This document shows positions 26,904-36,476 of a stretch of 64,000 bases of DNA, in pieces (the first letter of the stretch is position 1; every line of letters begins with the position of its first letter). Under the pieces are notes generated by a model. The model had not been told where the DNA came from. It searched no databases and was given only the letters and a program-made list of their open reading frames with translations. The stretch is from Qipengyuania atrilutea (GTDB lineage Bacteria; Pseudomonadota; Alphaproteobacteria; Sphingomonadales; Sphingomonadaceae). The translations under genes were made by a program, and so were the position numbers. The stretch is taken from assembly GCF_013370205.1 (NCBI RefSeq), contig NZ_JABWGV010000002.1:124001-188000 (forward strand). Reading direction: 5' to 3'.

Positions 26904-28859
26904 TCAGCCGATGAGCTTGCGGCCCGCGCGTTCGACGAGGCCCACGTCGGCCGGTACTTCGCCGAGGACGACGAGTTCGCCTTCCTCCGTCCGGCGTACC
27001 ATGACGAGCGCGAATTCCGGGCCGTCGATCGGCAGATCGGCAAGCGAGGTTTCGGGCAACGCGCGAAGCTTCTTCGCAAGCGCCGGGCGCGGGTCGGTGC
27101 GTACTTCGACCGTCTCGCCCTTTTCCTCCCGCCGCAAGCGCCGCTCGGTCCGCACGACTTCCTTCAGGCCGCCCTCGGCATTGCGGAGGAATTGGGTCAG
27201 CGCGCCGCGTTCGACCTTCACCCGGTGTGCATGGCTGAGGACGGTCGCGTACTCGGTGAGCCGCGTCTTGTCGTAATCGGCACCGAACACGAGCTTCACG
27301 ACCGGCGTCATGGGTGCGCGGCCCTGCACGCTCATGCCGTTGTCTTCGAGCAGTTCGGCAAATTCTTCGGGCGCAGCCTGCGCTTCGAGGCTGACGTCGT
27401 AGGCGCGGCCGACCGCTTCGTAGAGCGCACCGCGGCTGCGGTCTTCGCTGGAGCGGGCCGTGTAGGCGATCTCACGGGCCAGCGCGAGGCATTCGTGGAG
27501 GCCTTCGGGTTCCGCATCGTGCGAGAACGCGGCGAGGTCGACCGGTTCGGCTGCGGCAGGTTCGGAAGCGGCTGTCAGGTCGGTTTCCGCGTCGTCGATG
27601 GCTTCCTCGACATCATTGTTGGCCGCTTCAGCATCATTGTGAACCGCCTCCTCGCCGAAGCCGACCGGCTCCAGTCCGGCCGGACCATCGGAGGCGACCT
27701 CTTCCTTTGAATTGCTCAATTCTTCAGGCTCTGAAGGCACCGGCGTGGCGGCTTCGTAGCGAGCGGAGAACAGGTCGATCGGCGCATCCGCGTCCGGTTC
27801 GTAGGCCACCGGTACGGCAGGAGCCGCTTCCTGCGGCTCAAGCGTGAAGGAGGAGGGATCGAACGGCTTCTTGTCTTCGCGCGGTGCGCCGTGCTTGCCG
27901 ATGGAAATACCCATCAGGCTGGGCAGGTAATCGTCGTCTTCGATCAGTTCTTCGCCGTCTTCGTTGACTTCGTCGCTGTCGAAGACCGGCTGGGTGAACA
28001 CGACGTTTTCCTCTGCTTCAGCGTTTACGAGGCCGCCTTCGTCCGACAGGTCGCCCGTGTCGAACTCGCTCGTATCGTCGTAGAGCCCGGCTTCGGTCTC
28101 TTGCTCTTCGCCGAAGGCGGGTTCGGGCAATTGGACCCGTTCCTCGCCGCCCTCTTCGACCATGCCGATTTCGCCGAGATCGAGGATATCGTCGTCGCTG
28201 CTATCAGGACTGTCGTCGTCTGTTGCAGTGCCTAGGGCCTGGTCGATTTCGAGCAGCAACTCGTCTGCGGTCTGCTTGTCGGCCACTTCTTTCCAGTTGA
28301 TCACGCCGTAAATGAAATCGATCGTTTCGTTGTTGCTCGAATAGGGCAGCAGGATCCCGCGGTACATCACGGTCGATCCGCGCTGGTTCACGAACTCTGC
28401 CTCGAAGCCGATCGGTGCCTGGTTGGCGAGGATCTGCATGTAATGATCGGTGATCCGGCTGAGCAGCGAGAGGCTCGGCACGTCGGCCAGCCGCTCGATC
28501 TCCACATCGGCACCGCATTCGTCGGCCAGCTTCCGCCCTAGGTACTGGATGCCCGGATTTTCGATACCCGAAGTGAAATCAAGCAGCACGCTGAACGGCC
28601 CGAAATCCTCTAGCGTTTCGGGGTCGAGATCCTCGATCGCGGGAAAGTTCTGATCGCCGAGAAGGCTGGCCCAATGGTTGTAGGCACGCACCTGCATCCG
28701 CCGTTCGTCCTGACCTACGGGCGAGGGGGGCGCGTCGAGTTCGTCTTGTTCGTCGGACGCTTCGTAATCGTGCAGATCGTCGGTCAGGCGTTCGCTCAGA
28801 TCACCGGACAGGTCGCCGGTGATGTCTGACGTGTCGAATCGGCCGCGCAGCGTATCCAT
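26904..28859 (-). CDS. PAS-like protein with long acidic disordered middle
   Basis: This 651-aa soluble protein has three parts. Residues about 55-200 look like a PAS_5-type sensor domain (NHWASLLGDQNFPAIEDLDP, then IQYLGRKLADECGADVEIER and GSTVMYRGILLPYSSNNETI). Residues about 210-450 are strongly acidic, rich in Asp, Glu, Ser and Ala, and predicted disordered. Residues about 455-651 form a conserved-looking helical and beta domain (LHECLALAREIAYTARSSED, ALTQFLRNAEGGLKEVVRTE, PEFALVMVRRTEEGELVVLG) that I cannot name. No kinase, HTH or GGDEF domain is present. It may be a regulator or scaffold of a sphingomonad-specific type; the function is unknown. Confidence 0.75.
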   Translation of the reverse strand: MDTLRGRFDTSDITGDLSGDLSERLTDDLHDYEASDEQDELDAPPSPVGQDERRMQVRAYNHWASLLGDQNFPAIEDLDPETLEDFGPFSVLLDFTSGIENPGIQYLGRKLADECGADVEIERLADVPSLSLLSRITDHYMQILANQAPIGFEAEFVNQRGSTVMYRGILLPYSSNNETIDFIYGVINWKEVADKQTADELLLEIDQALGTATDDDSPDSSDDDILDLGEIGMVEEGGEERVQLPEPAFGEEQETEAGLYDDTSEFDTGDLSDEGGLVNAEAEENVVFTQPVFDSDEVNEDGEELIEDDDYLPSLMGISIGKHGAPREDKKPFDPSSFTLEPQEAAPAVPVAYEPDADAPIDLFSARYEAATPVPSEPEELSNSKEEVASDGPAGLEPVGFGEEAVHNDAEAANNDVEEAIDDAETDLTAASEPAAAEPVDLAAFSHDAEPEGLHECLALAREIAYTARSSEDRSRGALYEAVGRAYDVSLEAQAAPEEFAELLEDNGMSVQGRAPMTPVVKLVFGADYDKTRLTEYATVLSHAHRVKVERGALTQFLRNAEGGLKEVVRTERRLRREEKGETVEVRTDPRPALAKKLRALPETSLADLPIDGPEFALVMVRRTEEGELVVLGEVPADVGLVERAGRKLIG

Positions 28860-28973
28860 ATTGGCCCTGATGCCCCCTTAGGTATTCAATCCAGGGGTTT
28901 CTTTTGGCCGACCATGGTAAACATATTCTTAAGCAAAGCGGCGCGAACTCGGCGGCTTGCCGCCTGCCGCCGG

Positions 28974-29420
28974 TCACAGGATGTAGCGCATCCTGATGGC
29001 CATTTCGCGCTTGTCGGCACCCAATGTGAAGGCCGCGTCATCGAATTTCGGCGGTCCGAAGCTGACTTTCGCATCGCGCGAGAAGCCGAAGCCTTCCTTG
29101 GGGATCATCGTGATGGCGCGGTCGGCTTTCCCGTTGCCGTTCTCGTCATGCAGGACGGCGATAGCATACCGGCCCGGCTGGACGCCCTTGAACGTGATGC
29201 TGTCGGCGCTGCCCGCCGGAACGGCGAGCTTACGCGCAGCGGGATCGAGATTGCACTTGGGGAAGCTGTCCGGGTCGGCGGTCAGGCAGGCGCGCACCAC
29301 GCCCTTGCCGGAGCGCAGATCGTCGATCCGCACCTCGACGCCCGCGGTGCGCGGTGCCGGCACGTTCGCCGCCAGCACCAGACCTGCGGGCAATGCCGCC
29401 AACGCGTATCTCCACTTCAT
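28974..29420 (-). CDS. Secreted DUF2141 protein
   Basis: This 148-aa exported protein has a DUF2141 domain (immunoglobulin-like beta sandwich). It has a signal peptide (MKWRYALAALPAGLVLAANVPA), then SITFKGVQPGRYAIAVLHDE and DENGNGKAD, which carry the family's Asp/Asn-rich turn, and a conserved ending MAIRMRYIL. ATG 29420 overlaps the stop of the sterol-desaturase-like gene by ATGA. A second, more divergent DUF2141 gene lies at 57859-58374 with the same MRYI/M-type ending. The function of the family is unknown. Confidence 0.88.
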   Translation of the reverse strand: MKWRYALAALPAGLVLAANVPAPRTAGVEVRIDDLRSGKGVVRACLTADPDSFPKCNLDPAARKLAVPAGSADSITFKGVQPGRYAIAVLHDENGNGKADRAITMIPKEGFGFSRDAKVSFGPPKFDDAAFTLGADKREMAIRMRYIL

Positions 29421-30148
29421 CCCGTCTGCTCCGTCAGTTTGTCCGACAGTCCCTTGTCGGTTCCGCATAGTCGATCCCAGAAGCGGAAGTATAACCCGTA
29501 ATTGCAAAGATAGTGTTCATGGTGCCGCTGGTGATGGCTCGCGGTTATCAGCCATCCGCCCAACCGCGAATGAACGAGGCGGCGGGGAAACATCTCCCAG
29601 CCCATGTGATTGGTCACGCCCATCAGCGTCATGATGGCGAGGACGAGGCCGAGCACGGCGATGTGGATCGGCACGAGGAAGACGAGCACCGGGATGACAA
29701 TGGCGCCGGTCAGTGCCTCGCTCGGATGAAAGCTCATGGCCGCCCAGGCGGTCGGCGGACGACTCGCATGATGGACGGCATGCATCCGGCGGAACAACCG
29801 CGGGTCGTGCATGGCCCGGTGCGTCCAGTAGAACCAGGTATCATGTAGGAACAGGTAGATGACGAGCGAGACCGGCAAATACCAAAGTGGGTATGCGCCA
29901 ATGTCTTCGTAGATGCGCGTCCAACCGCGTTCTTCCCACCCCCAGGCGACGATGCCGGCCGGAACGCCGTAGACGAGCGCCGAGACCAGCGACCAGCCCA
30001 TTTCCCGCCGGATCTGCGGTTTGAGCGCACCGTAACGCCCCGGCATCCGTCGCTCCGTGACCCAGGCGAAAAAGCCGCTGCTTGCCCAGTAACGAAGCGC
30101 GACGATCGCGCTCATCGCTAAGGCGGAGATGGCAACGGCCCAGAACAT
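29417..30148 (-). CDS. Sterol desaturase/fatty acid hydroxylase family membrane enzyme
   Basis: This 243-aa integral-membrane diiron hydroxylase has about four membrane segments. The histidine boxes of the family are intact: HDTWFYWTHR, HAVHH, and the late cluster SHHQRHHEHY. Bacterial members hydroxylate lipids, carotenoids or sterol-like substrates. No carotenoid genes are next to it, so the substrate is open. Translational coupling to the secreted DUF2141 protein suggests a conserved two-gene unit. Confidence 0.9.
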   Translation of the reverse strand: MFWAVAISALAMSAIVALRYWASSGFFAWVTERRMPGRYGALKPQIRREMGWSLVSALVYGVPAGIVAWGWEERGWTRIYEDIGAYPLWYLPVSLVIYLFLHDTWFYWTHRAMHDPRLFRRMHAVHHASRPPTAWAAMSFHPSEALTGAIVIPVLVFLVPIHIAVLGLVLAIMTLMGVTNHMGWEMFPRRLVHSRLGGWLITASHHQRHHEHYLCNYGLYFRFWDRLCGTDKGLSDKLTEQTG

Positions 30149-30211
30149 GGGCGCTTTTTAGCTAAAGCCTTGCCGTTATGCGACAGGCTTCTGGTGAGCG
30201 GCCCGCCAGTG

Positions 30212-30751
30212 TCACCTCTCGGCTACACCCCACTGGCTGCATTCATCGTCCGCGCCGATGGTCAAACGGCGCATCGCCGCGCGTGACAGGCGCTCGATCT
30301 CGACCTTCCGCCGCGCTGCGGCAAGCGGGATCGACGGCGCAGGCCGCAGTATCTCCGCATCGTAGGCATCGCCCACGATTACCCCGCAGCAATCGGGCAT
30401 GTACGCATCGCTCTCCAGTACCGAACGGTCGAGATGCGGCGCAAGTCCCCAATAAAACCGGTCGCAATGGTCGAGATAATCGGACCATTTGCCGTCGCCG
30501 AGCAGGTCGGCGCGCTGCACCTTGATCTCAACGATGACGACTCGGCCTTTTGCATCAACCCCCATCAGGTCGGCGCGCCGCGAATTGCGCAGCGGCATTT
30601 CGGGCAGGCACCAGATATCGTTGCGCGCGAACAGCCGCCGGATACCGCGTGCGACGCCGAGGGCATCGCACGGCAGCGTATCATTGGCGGCGCGGGGAGG
30701 AGGCGCGGCGTCTTCCGGCGAAGGGCGCGCGAGAGCGGAAGTGTCGGTCAT
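30212..30751 (-). CDS. mmcB: MmcB-family DNA repair protein
   Basis: This 179-aa protein belongs to the MmcB family (PF06319), which has a PD-(D/E)XK-like fold. In Caulobacter, mmcB is a DNA-damage-inducible repair gene. Recognisable segments are GIRRLFARNDIWCLPEMPL, RRADLMGVDAKGRVVIVEIK (with D-x(n)-E-x-K nuclease-like residues) and HCDRFYWGLAPHLDRSVL. No clear LexA box was found in the short upstream region. It is flanked on the same strand by a small unknown gene. Confidence 0.88.
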   Translation of the reverse strand: MTDTSALARPSPEDAAPPPRAANDTLPCDALGVARGIRRLFARNDIWCLPEMPLRNSRRADLMGVDAKGRVVIVEIKVQRADLLGDGKWSDYLDHCDRFYWGLAPHLDRSVLESDAYMPDCCGVIVGDAYDAEILRPAPSIPLAAARRKVEIERLSRAAMRRLTIGADDECSQWGVAER

Positions 30752-30830
30752 GGGTATGGAAACTGGAACAGAAGGCGAACTTCGTCAACCGGCTTTCTGC
30801 TTTGCGTTAGCGGGCAGGTGCGTCCTGCTC

Positions 30831-31196
30831 TCAGCGATTGCAGAGTTCGGCGATGGCGGCACGCGCTTCGGCATATTCGTGCCATAGCGTCGCCGCGGCG
30901 GCATCGGCGCGGCGTCCCTCGGAAGCGATGGCGATCAGCGCCCTAAGTCCCGGCTGCATCATCGCGGCCAGATCCGCGACTGCCTGCGCAATAAGGTCCG
31001 CATGCGGCGCCCCGTGCAAAGCGCCGAAGTCCGGTTCCTTCTCGCGTGCGATCTCGATGTCATGGGTGCCCAGCTGCGCCAATTCGGCGAGGGCATCGGC
31101 AGCCACCTCGACTGCTTCCCAGCGGCCGCGCAGGGTCGCAAGTGACGGGCCTAGGACGCCGTAAGTATCGGGCTGTATCTGCAGGGCGGTGCTCAT
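30831..31196 (-). CDS. Small helical protein of unknown function
   Basis: This 121-aa acidic, largely helical protein (AEVAADALAELAQLG-type sequence, then AMMQPGLRALIAIASEGRRAD and a terminal AELCNR) has no recognisable domain. ATG 31196 lies 111 bases from the divergent tRNA-Arg. Base composition matches its neighbours and the frame is intact, so it is probably a real lineage-specific gene. The function is unknown. Confidence 0.6.
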   Translation of the reverse strand: MSTALQIQPDTYGVLGPSLATLRGRWEAVEVAADALAELAQLGTHDIEIAREKEPDFGALHGAPHADLIAQAVADLAAMMQPGLRALIAIASEGRRADAAAATLWHEYAEARAAIAELCNR

Positions 31197-31307
31197 CGCT
31201 ACTTTGACTATCGCACGGGCCTTTCCAAATCGCTAACCGTGTCGCGCGAGCCACCCCGCAATATGTTCTGGCGCGGCACGAGGGGCTTTGCTAGAGGCGC
31301 TGGCCAC

Positions 31308-31384
<77 letters not shown>

Positions 31385-31464
31385 GTTTTTCCGCCGTTTC
31401 CGTGAACTCGATCATTCATGCACTCCGCTAGGCGCGGACGGTCACTGAAAATCGCCTGTAGAAC

Positions 31465-32811
31465 TCAGGCAAAGCTCCAAAGCAGCATGGCGACCGCGAA
31501 CATCACCGCCCCGGCGATGGTGGCGCTGACGGTCCAAGTTCGGAAGGTTTCCGCTTCGGTCAGGCCGAGGTACTGTTTGACGAGCCAGAAGCCGGTGTCG
31601 TTCACATGGCTCGCGACCGATGCGCCGGCCCCGATCGTCACCGTGACAAGCGCGATCTGGCCGGGCGAAAGTCCGGCTGCCTGGATCAGCGGCACGGCCA
31701 GGCCGGCGGCGGTTACCATCGCAACCGTAGCGGAGCCCTGCGCTACGCGGATGAAAGCAGCCAGCAGGAACGCGAAGACCGGCACGGCCAGGTCGAAGGC
31801 TGAAACGGCGGCAGTGATCTGCGCGCCCGCACCTGACTGGATCAGGACCTCCTTGTAGGCCGCGCCCGCTCCGACCACGAGGACCATCAGACCGGCCGGA
31901 GCAAGCGAGCGGGTCATGACGTCGGACACGGTCTGGAGCGGCGCATCGAGGCGAAACCGCAGCCACATGCCGACGAAGGCGCAGGCGATGATGAGGGCGG
32001 TGAACGGATGGCCGACGAACTCGAGTACGGTGCGAAGCGTTCCTTCAGCCAGAACGCCTGTGGCGAGCGCGGCCAGCAGGATGAGCGTCAGGGGGATCAG
32101 CATGCCTGCCAGTGCCGGGGTGAAGCCGATGTTGGCGACGGCAGGTGCCTCCTCGTCGAAGCGCGGCGGCGGACCGCTTGGTCCGAACCCTGCCTTGCTC
32201 TGCGTCAGAACCGCGAAGACCGGTCCGGCGACGAGGGCGGCGGGGATGCCGCAGGCCAGGCCGTATAGGGCGAGGAGGCCGTAGTCGGTGCCGATCAGTT
32301 CCGCGACCGCGACCGGGCCGGGATGCGGCGGCAGTAGCGCGTGCATGGTGAGCAGGCCCGCAAGCAGCGGCAGCGCGAAGTACATGACCCTCCGTCTCGC
32401 CCTCAGCGCAAGCGTCGTAACCAGCGGCGCGAGCACGATGAAGCCCACGTCGAAGAACAGGGGTATGCCGACGATTATACCGACGACAACCAGAGCCCAA
32501 GGTGCGCGGCTCTCTCCGAATGCGTCGAGCAGGCGGTTGGCGAGCGTGCCGACTCCGCCGCTCGCTTCCAGCAGGCCGCCCAGCATCGCTCCCAGGCCGA
32601 TGACGACCGCCACGAAGCCAAGCGCTTCGCCCGTGCCCTTGCGCACGGCAGCGATGACATCCGCCGGGTCGGCTCCGAACGCAATCCCGGTGGCAAGTGC
32701 TATGACGAGAAGCGCAATGAACGCCGGGACCTTCCAGCGCAGCACCATGAAGATCAGGATCGCAATACTGGCACCGACGATCGTCAGGCTCGCCCAAGGT
32801 TCGGCGATCAT
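31465..32811 (-). CDS. GntP-family gluconate:H+ symporter
   Basis: This 448-aa permease of the GntP family (gluconate and related sugar acids) has 12 or more hydrophobic segments. Family segments are GFVAVVIGLGAMLGGLLEASGG (residues about 65-85), GIPLFFDVGFIVLAPLV and, near the C-terminus, VASHVNDTGFWLVKQYLGLTE. These are strong matches to GntP/GntT transporters. No gluconate kinase gene is adjacent. The region 32812-32973 between it and the TonB receptor shows nothing recognisable. Confidence 0.95.
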   Translation of the reverse strand: MIAEPWASLTIVGASIAILIFMVLRWKVPAFIALLVIALATGIAFGADPADVIAAVRKGTGEALGFVAVVIGLGAMLGGLLEASGGVGTLANRLLDAFGESRAPWALVVVGIIVGIPLFFDVGFIVLAPLVTTLALRARRRVMYFALPLLAGLLTMHALLPPHPGPVAVAELIGTDYGLLALYGLACGIPAALVAGPVFAVLTQSKAGFGPSGPPPRFDEEAPAVANIGFTPALAGMLIPLTLILLAALATGVLAEGTLRTVLEFVGHPFTALIIACAFVGMWLRFRLDAPLQTVSDVMTRSLAPAGLMVLVVGAGAAYKEVLIQSGAGAQITAAVSAFDLAVPVFAFLLAAFIRVAQGSATVAMVTAAGLAVPLIQAAGLSPGQIALVTVTIGAGASVASHVNDTGFWLVKQYLGLTEAETFRTWTVSATIAGAVMFAVAMLLWSFA

Positions 32812-32973
32812 GCGGACTTACGCCCGTTCACGCTGCCGAACCCAATCGCTGAATCGCCCATATCGCCTCTCGCCACTTTGGGCTCGAACGTTCGTCCGCA
32901 GCCCCTTGTGGTAGCGATAACAACAAACCGCCGCTTCGGCAAAGCCGCGAGTTTGCAAGGCAGGGGCGCGCTA

Positions 32974-35076
32974 TCAGAAGTCGGCTGAGATGCTCGCCTT
33001 GACCGCGCGCGGCGAGCCTTGGAGCAGCGCAGCGCCGAAGGCATCGAAAGCGCTCGCCCAGTAACGCTCGTTCGCGACGTTATCGACCGACAGGCGCAGT
33101 GTGACCGGGGTTTCCCCTGCAGCGATTACGTAGCGCGCGCCGAGATCGAAGCGGGTCCAGCTATCAAGCTCCAGCATGTTCGCCGCATCGGCCCACTGCG
33201 GCCCGGTGTGAACCGCTCGGCCGGTCAACGTAAGTCCGGGCGCGAAGCCGAGGTCCCATTCCAAGTTCGCATTGGCTGTGTATTCCGGTACGCCCTGCAC
33301 CTCGTTCCCGCCGACGAATTCGGCGTCGGTCAGCGCTGCACCGCCGATCAGGCGGAGGCCCGGTACGATCTGGCCGTTCACGGTGAACTCGATGCCCTCG
33401 TGCCGTTGATCGCCCAGATAGCCGAATGTGCCGTCAGGCAACACGCCTTCGCCTGGCCGCTCGATCCGGTATACGCCGAGACCGAGAAACAGGTCGGCGA
33501 CCGCAAGCTTCGCCCCGACTTCATATTGTACTGACTTGCGCGGACTTAGCGATTGACCGGCATTGGGCAGCGGGTTGGCTGTATCGAACGGAACGATCGG
33601 CCCGGCCTGCAGGGCCTCGATCCGGTTGGCGTAAAGCGATAGCCGCTCGAGCGGTTTTGCGACCACGCCGACCACCGGGGTCACCGCGTTTTCGTCGTAA
33701 ATACCTCCAGGCGTACCATCGTAGCCGATGTTTTCCTGCCGGATCGTCTGCAGCCGCAGGCCGCCGGTCACGAGCACCCGATCGTCCAGCAGTCCGATTG
33801 TGTCGCTGGCGAAGGCACTCCACAATGAAGCGCGCGTAATCGGATTGGGATCGTCCACGTCGCCGCCGACGAAACCGGGTCGGGGCGGCTCGGGCACTTG
33901 CGGCGTGGCGTAGAGATTGGTCTCGTAACCGGACAGGAAGTCGAAGGCGGTGCGGAAGACCTGCCAGTTGGCATTGCCGCCGAAGTTGAACTCGTGCGTT
34001 ACCGCACTGCCGAGTTTGACCCGCAGACCCGCCTCGACCGCTTCATTATTGGTCGTCGCAGGCACGAAGAGCGCGGAACCGGTCGCTGCACCCGTTACCG
34101 CGTCGCTCACGGTAATGCCGCCGTAGAGCCCTTCCTCGCTCCCGTCGCGCGCGCCGCCCTTTGCGTAGAGATGCGCGTTCGGCGCGATGTCGTAGGCGAG
34201 CGACAGCGTTCCGAACACGTCGCGCAGTTCGCTGTAGGTGAAGTCCTGCGCGTAATTGGCGTCGGCTTCGGGAACCGCAGGGATCGCACCGGTTGCAAGG
34301 GTAACCTTCGGCCGCAGGCTGTCGACGCGAATTTCCTGATATGCGAGGTCGAGCGCAGCGCGGAACGGCCCGCTGTCATAGTCAATCGCACCGCCCACGA
34401 CCTGCGTGCGGCGGTCTTCGCGCTCGATTGCGGTTTCGCCGTCACGGTAGGCTGCATTGAGCCGTACGCCCCACTCGCCGCTTTCGCCGAAGCGCCGTGC
34501 CACATCGAAGCTGCCGCCGAAGCGCGCGTTCTCCGCAGCGCTCGCCGTGACGCGGGTCAGCGGGTCCGTTCCGGCTCGCTTGAGCATCAGGTTCACGCTT
34601 CCCCCGATGCCCGATCCACCGGGAGCCGCACCGTTGAGGAACGCGCTCGCGCCGTTCAGCACCTGCACGCTTTCGTAAAGTTCGGGCGCGATCAGCTGCC
34701 GCGGGGCAATGCCGTATAGGCCACTCAGGCCCACATCGTCGCCGAACAGGGTAAAGCCGCGGATCACGAATTGCTCGGCGGCATTGCCGAAACCGTAGGT
34801 GGTGCGGATCGTCGGATCGTTCTCGAGCACTTCGCCGAGCGAGCGCGGCTGCTGGTTGAGGATCAGGCTCTCGTCGTAGGAGCGGATAGTAAAGGGCAGG
34901 TCTTCCGCCGGCTTGTTGCCCAGCACTCCGGCCTCGCCGCCGTTTACGACCTCGGTCCGGTTCTCGCGCTGTGCGGTGACGATGATCTCGCTCTCGTCGG
35001 CGGGCTCCTGCGCCTGCGCGGTGGCGGTAAGGGATACGGCGAGGGCAAGGCCCGAAACAAACGTAAGTCGGTTCAT
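32974..35076 (-). CDS. TonB-dependent siderophore receptor
   Basis: This 700-aa outer-membrane receptor has a signal peptide (MNRLTFVSGLALAVSLTATAQAQ), a TonB-box-like SEIIVTAQRE, a plug domain (DLPFTIRSYDESLILNQQP, then DPTIRTTYGFGNAAEQFVIR and NGASAFLNGAAPGGSGIGG) and a 22-strand barrel. It ends in the outer-membrane signature KASISADF with a terminal Phe. The plug most resembles ferric-siderophore receptors such as FhuE/FpvA. It lies 26 bases after the 59-residue gene and the PepSY gene, on one transcript behind a Fur-like box. The siderophore specificity cannot be read from sequence. Confidence 0.93.
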   Translation of the reverse strand: MNRLTFVSGLALAVSLTATAQAQEPADESEIIVTAQRENRTEVVNGGEAGVLGNKPAEDLPFTIRSYDESLILNQQPRSLGEVLENDPTIRTTYGFGNAAEQFVIRGFTLFGDDVGLSGLYGIAPRQLIAPELYESVQVLNGASAFLNGAAPGGSGIGGSVNLMLKRAGTDPLTRVTASAAENARFGGSFDVARRFGESGEWGVRLNAAYRDGETAIEREDRRTQVVGGAIDYDSGPFRAALDLAYQEIRVDSLRPKVTLATGAIPAVPEADANYAQDFTYSELRDVFGTLSLAYDIAPNAHLYAKGGARDGSEEGLYGGITVSDAVTGAATGSALFVPATTNNEAVEAGLRVKLGSAVTHEFNFGGNANWQVFRTAFDFLSGYETNLYATPQVPEPPRPGFVGGDVDDPNPITRASLWSAFASDTIGLLDDRVLVTGGLRLQTIRQENIGYDGTPGGIYDENAVTPVVGVVAKPLERLSLYANRIEALQAGPIVPFDTANPLPNAGQSLSPRKSVQYEVGAKLAVADLFLGLGVYRIERPGEGVLPDGTFGYLGDQRHEGIEFTVNGQIVPGLRLIGGAALTDAEFVGGNEVQGVPEYTANANLEWDLGFAPGLTLTGRAVHTGPQWADAANMLELDSWTRFDLGARYVIAAGETPVTLRLSVDNVANERYWASAFDAFGAALLQGSPRAVKASISADF

Positions 35077-35102
35077 TGGAGAAAGGTCTTTCGTGAAGAT
35101 AG

Positions 35103-35282
35103 TCAGGTGCGGCGCGCGAGCATCGCAATGATGGCAAGGGGGGCAATTCCAGCGAGCAGCGCGGCGGCAAGATCGCGTGCGCCGTCCCCGGTCAGGCCGA
35201 GCACGAGGCCAGCTATCGTCGCGAGCGCGATCAGGAGCGGCAGGGCGAACACCTGCGCGGGACTGTGGCGAACGCGCTTCAT
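35103..35282 (-). CDS. 59-residue two-helix membrane protein between pepSY and the TonB receptor
   Basis: This short gene runs from ATG 35282 to the TGA at 35103-35105. The product starts MKRVRHSPAQVFALPLLIAL and continues through two hydrophobic helices (residues about 11-29 and 37-54) separated by GLTGDGARD; it ends MLARRT. The start overlaps the pepSY stop (ATGA) and the stop is 26 bases before the TonB receptor start, so it is embedded in the iron operon. Its hydrophobic pattern and tight coupling support a real gene. Similar small proteins accompany PepSY genes in related bacteria, in my recollection, but the function is unknown. Confidence 0.7.
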   Translation of the reverse strand: MKRVRHSPAQVFALPLLIALATIAGLVLGLTGDGARDLAAALLAGIAPLAIIAMLARRT

Positions 35283-36445
35283 GTGGCGGCGGCCGTCCTG
35301 AAGGTCGATCCGCCGGTGCGGATTTCCTCGATTCGGCGCTCGATATGACCGGGTTTACGGCGCAGCCACAGCAGGATGCCGGTCCACAGCACCCAGATCG
35401 TCGCGAGGGTGAGCGCCGCCCAAATGAGCTTCAGTGCCAGTCCGCCGTAATCGCCGAAGTGAAGCGGTTTCGACATCATCAAGGCCTGGTTGAGTGCCGG
35501 CATGGTGCGCGCGTCGGTCAGTGTGCCGGTTTCGGCATCGACCAGCGCCGGCGTGAGCAGGTGCTGCGTGACGGGGCGGTCGCCCTGGAAGAAGATCGCG
35601 TAATGATGGCCGGACGACCACGCTCCACCGGGAAAGCCGATGAACTGCGGGCTGCGGCCCGGCAGCGCCTCTTTCGCCGCTGCCATCGCCGCGTCGATCG
35701 AGCCGTAGTTTTCGGGCTCTAGCGGTTCGGCATCCGCATAAGCGGTTGTCATGCGCGCAACCTCTCCGTCGCGCCAGTTGTCGGTGAGCGGATCGGCGAA
35801 GGCGTTGATGGCCCCGGTAACCCCGACCACCAGCATCCAGGCGAACGCCACGATACCGATGAAGTTATGCTGATCGAGGCGGCGCACCCGGCTGCTACGG
35901 CTCTTGCGAACCGTGCCGAAATCGAGCTTGCGCATGAATGGCGCGTAGAGAACGACTCCCGATATCAGCGCCAGCACGAACAGTACCCCCATCGCACCGA
36001 GCAGCAGCATTCCAGGCAGCCCGAGAAACATGTCGGTATGAAGCTGGAGCAGGAAGTCCATCACCGTATTGGTCGGCGCCGGGCCGAGCGATGCCCCCGT
36101 ATGACGATTGAGGAACAGCAGCGTCATGTCCTCCGGCACGGCGTCGGGCGTCGGCCCCATGGTGACCGTCAGCAGCGGGCTGTCCTGACTGAATGCCATG
36201 AAGAGCGGTACTTCGCCGGGCCGCTCCGCCTGCGCTTTCGCCAGCATGGTGTCGAGCGGCAGCCCCTCGTCCGCGGACGGCGCGCCCGCCAGCCGTTCGG
36301 CGGCATCGGCGCCCATCGCCGCGTCGATCTCGTCATGAAAGGTGAGCGGCAGTCCGGTAACGCACAGCATCAGCAGGAAAGCCGTGGGTATGAGGCTGCT
36401 CCATTTGTGGATCAGGTACCAGGTGCGGATCGCTCTGCGCGTCAT
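35279..36445 (-). CDS. PepSY-associated TM protein, iron-uptake operon
   Basis: This 388-aa PepSY_TM-family membrane protein starts at ATG 36445 (MTRRAIRTWYLIHKWSSLIP). The conserved N-terminal helix with LIHKWSSLIPTAFLLMLCVTG, the central HTDMFLGLPGMLLLGAMGVL and RRLDQHNFIGIVAFAWMLVVG, and the C-terminal LWTGILLWLRRK place His residues at the membrane surfaces. Related proteins next to TonB receptors (FoxB/FsrB-like) are thought to reduce ferric siderophores in the inner membrane; that role is inferred here. A TTG at 36481 is a less likely start because the Fur-like box would then fall on it. Confidence 0.9.
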   Translation of the reverse strand: MTRRAIRTWYLIHKWSSLIPTAFLLMLCVTGLPLTFHDEIDAAMGADAAERLAGAPSADEGLPLDTMLAKAQAERPGEVPLFMAFSQDSPLLTVTMGPTPDAVPEDMTLLFLNRHTGASLGPAPTNTVMDFLLQLHTDMFLGLPGMLLLGAMGVLFVLALISGVVLYAPFMRKLDFGTVRKSRSSRVRRLDQHNFIGIVAFAWMLVVGVTGAINAFADPLTDNWRDGEVARMTTAYADAEPLEPENYGSIDAAMAAAKEALPGRSPQFIGFPGGAWSSGHHYAIFFQGDRPVTQHLLTPALVDAETGTLTDARTMPALNQALMMSKPLHFGDYGGLALKLIWAALTLATIWVLWTGILLWLRRKPGHIERRIEEIRTGGSTFRTAAAT

Positions 36446-36476
36446 GCGGCACCGGCTAGTGAGCGGCGCCGATTCC

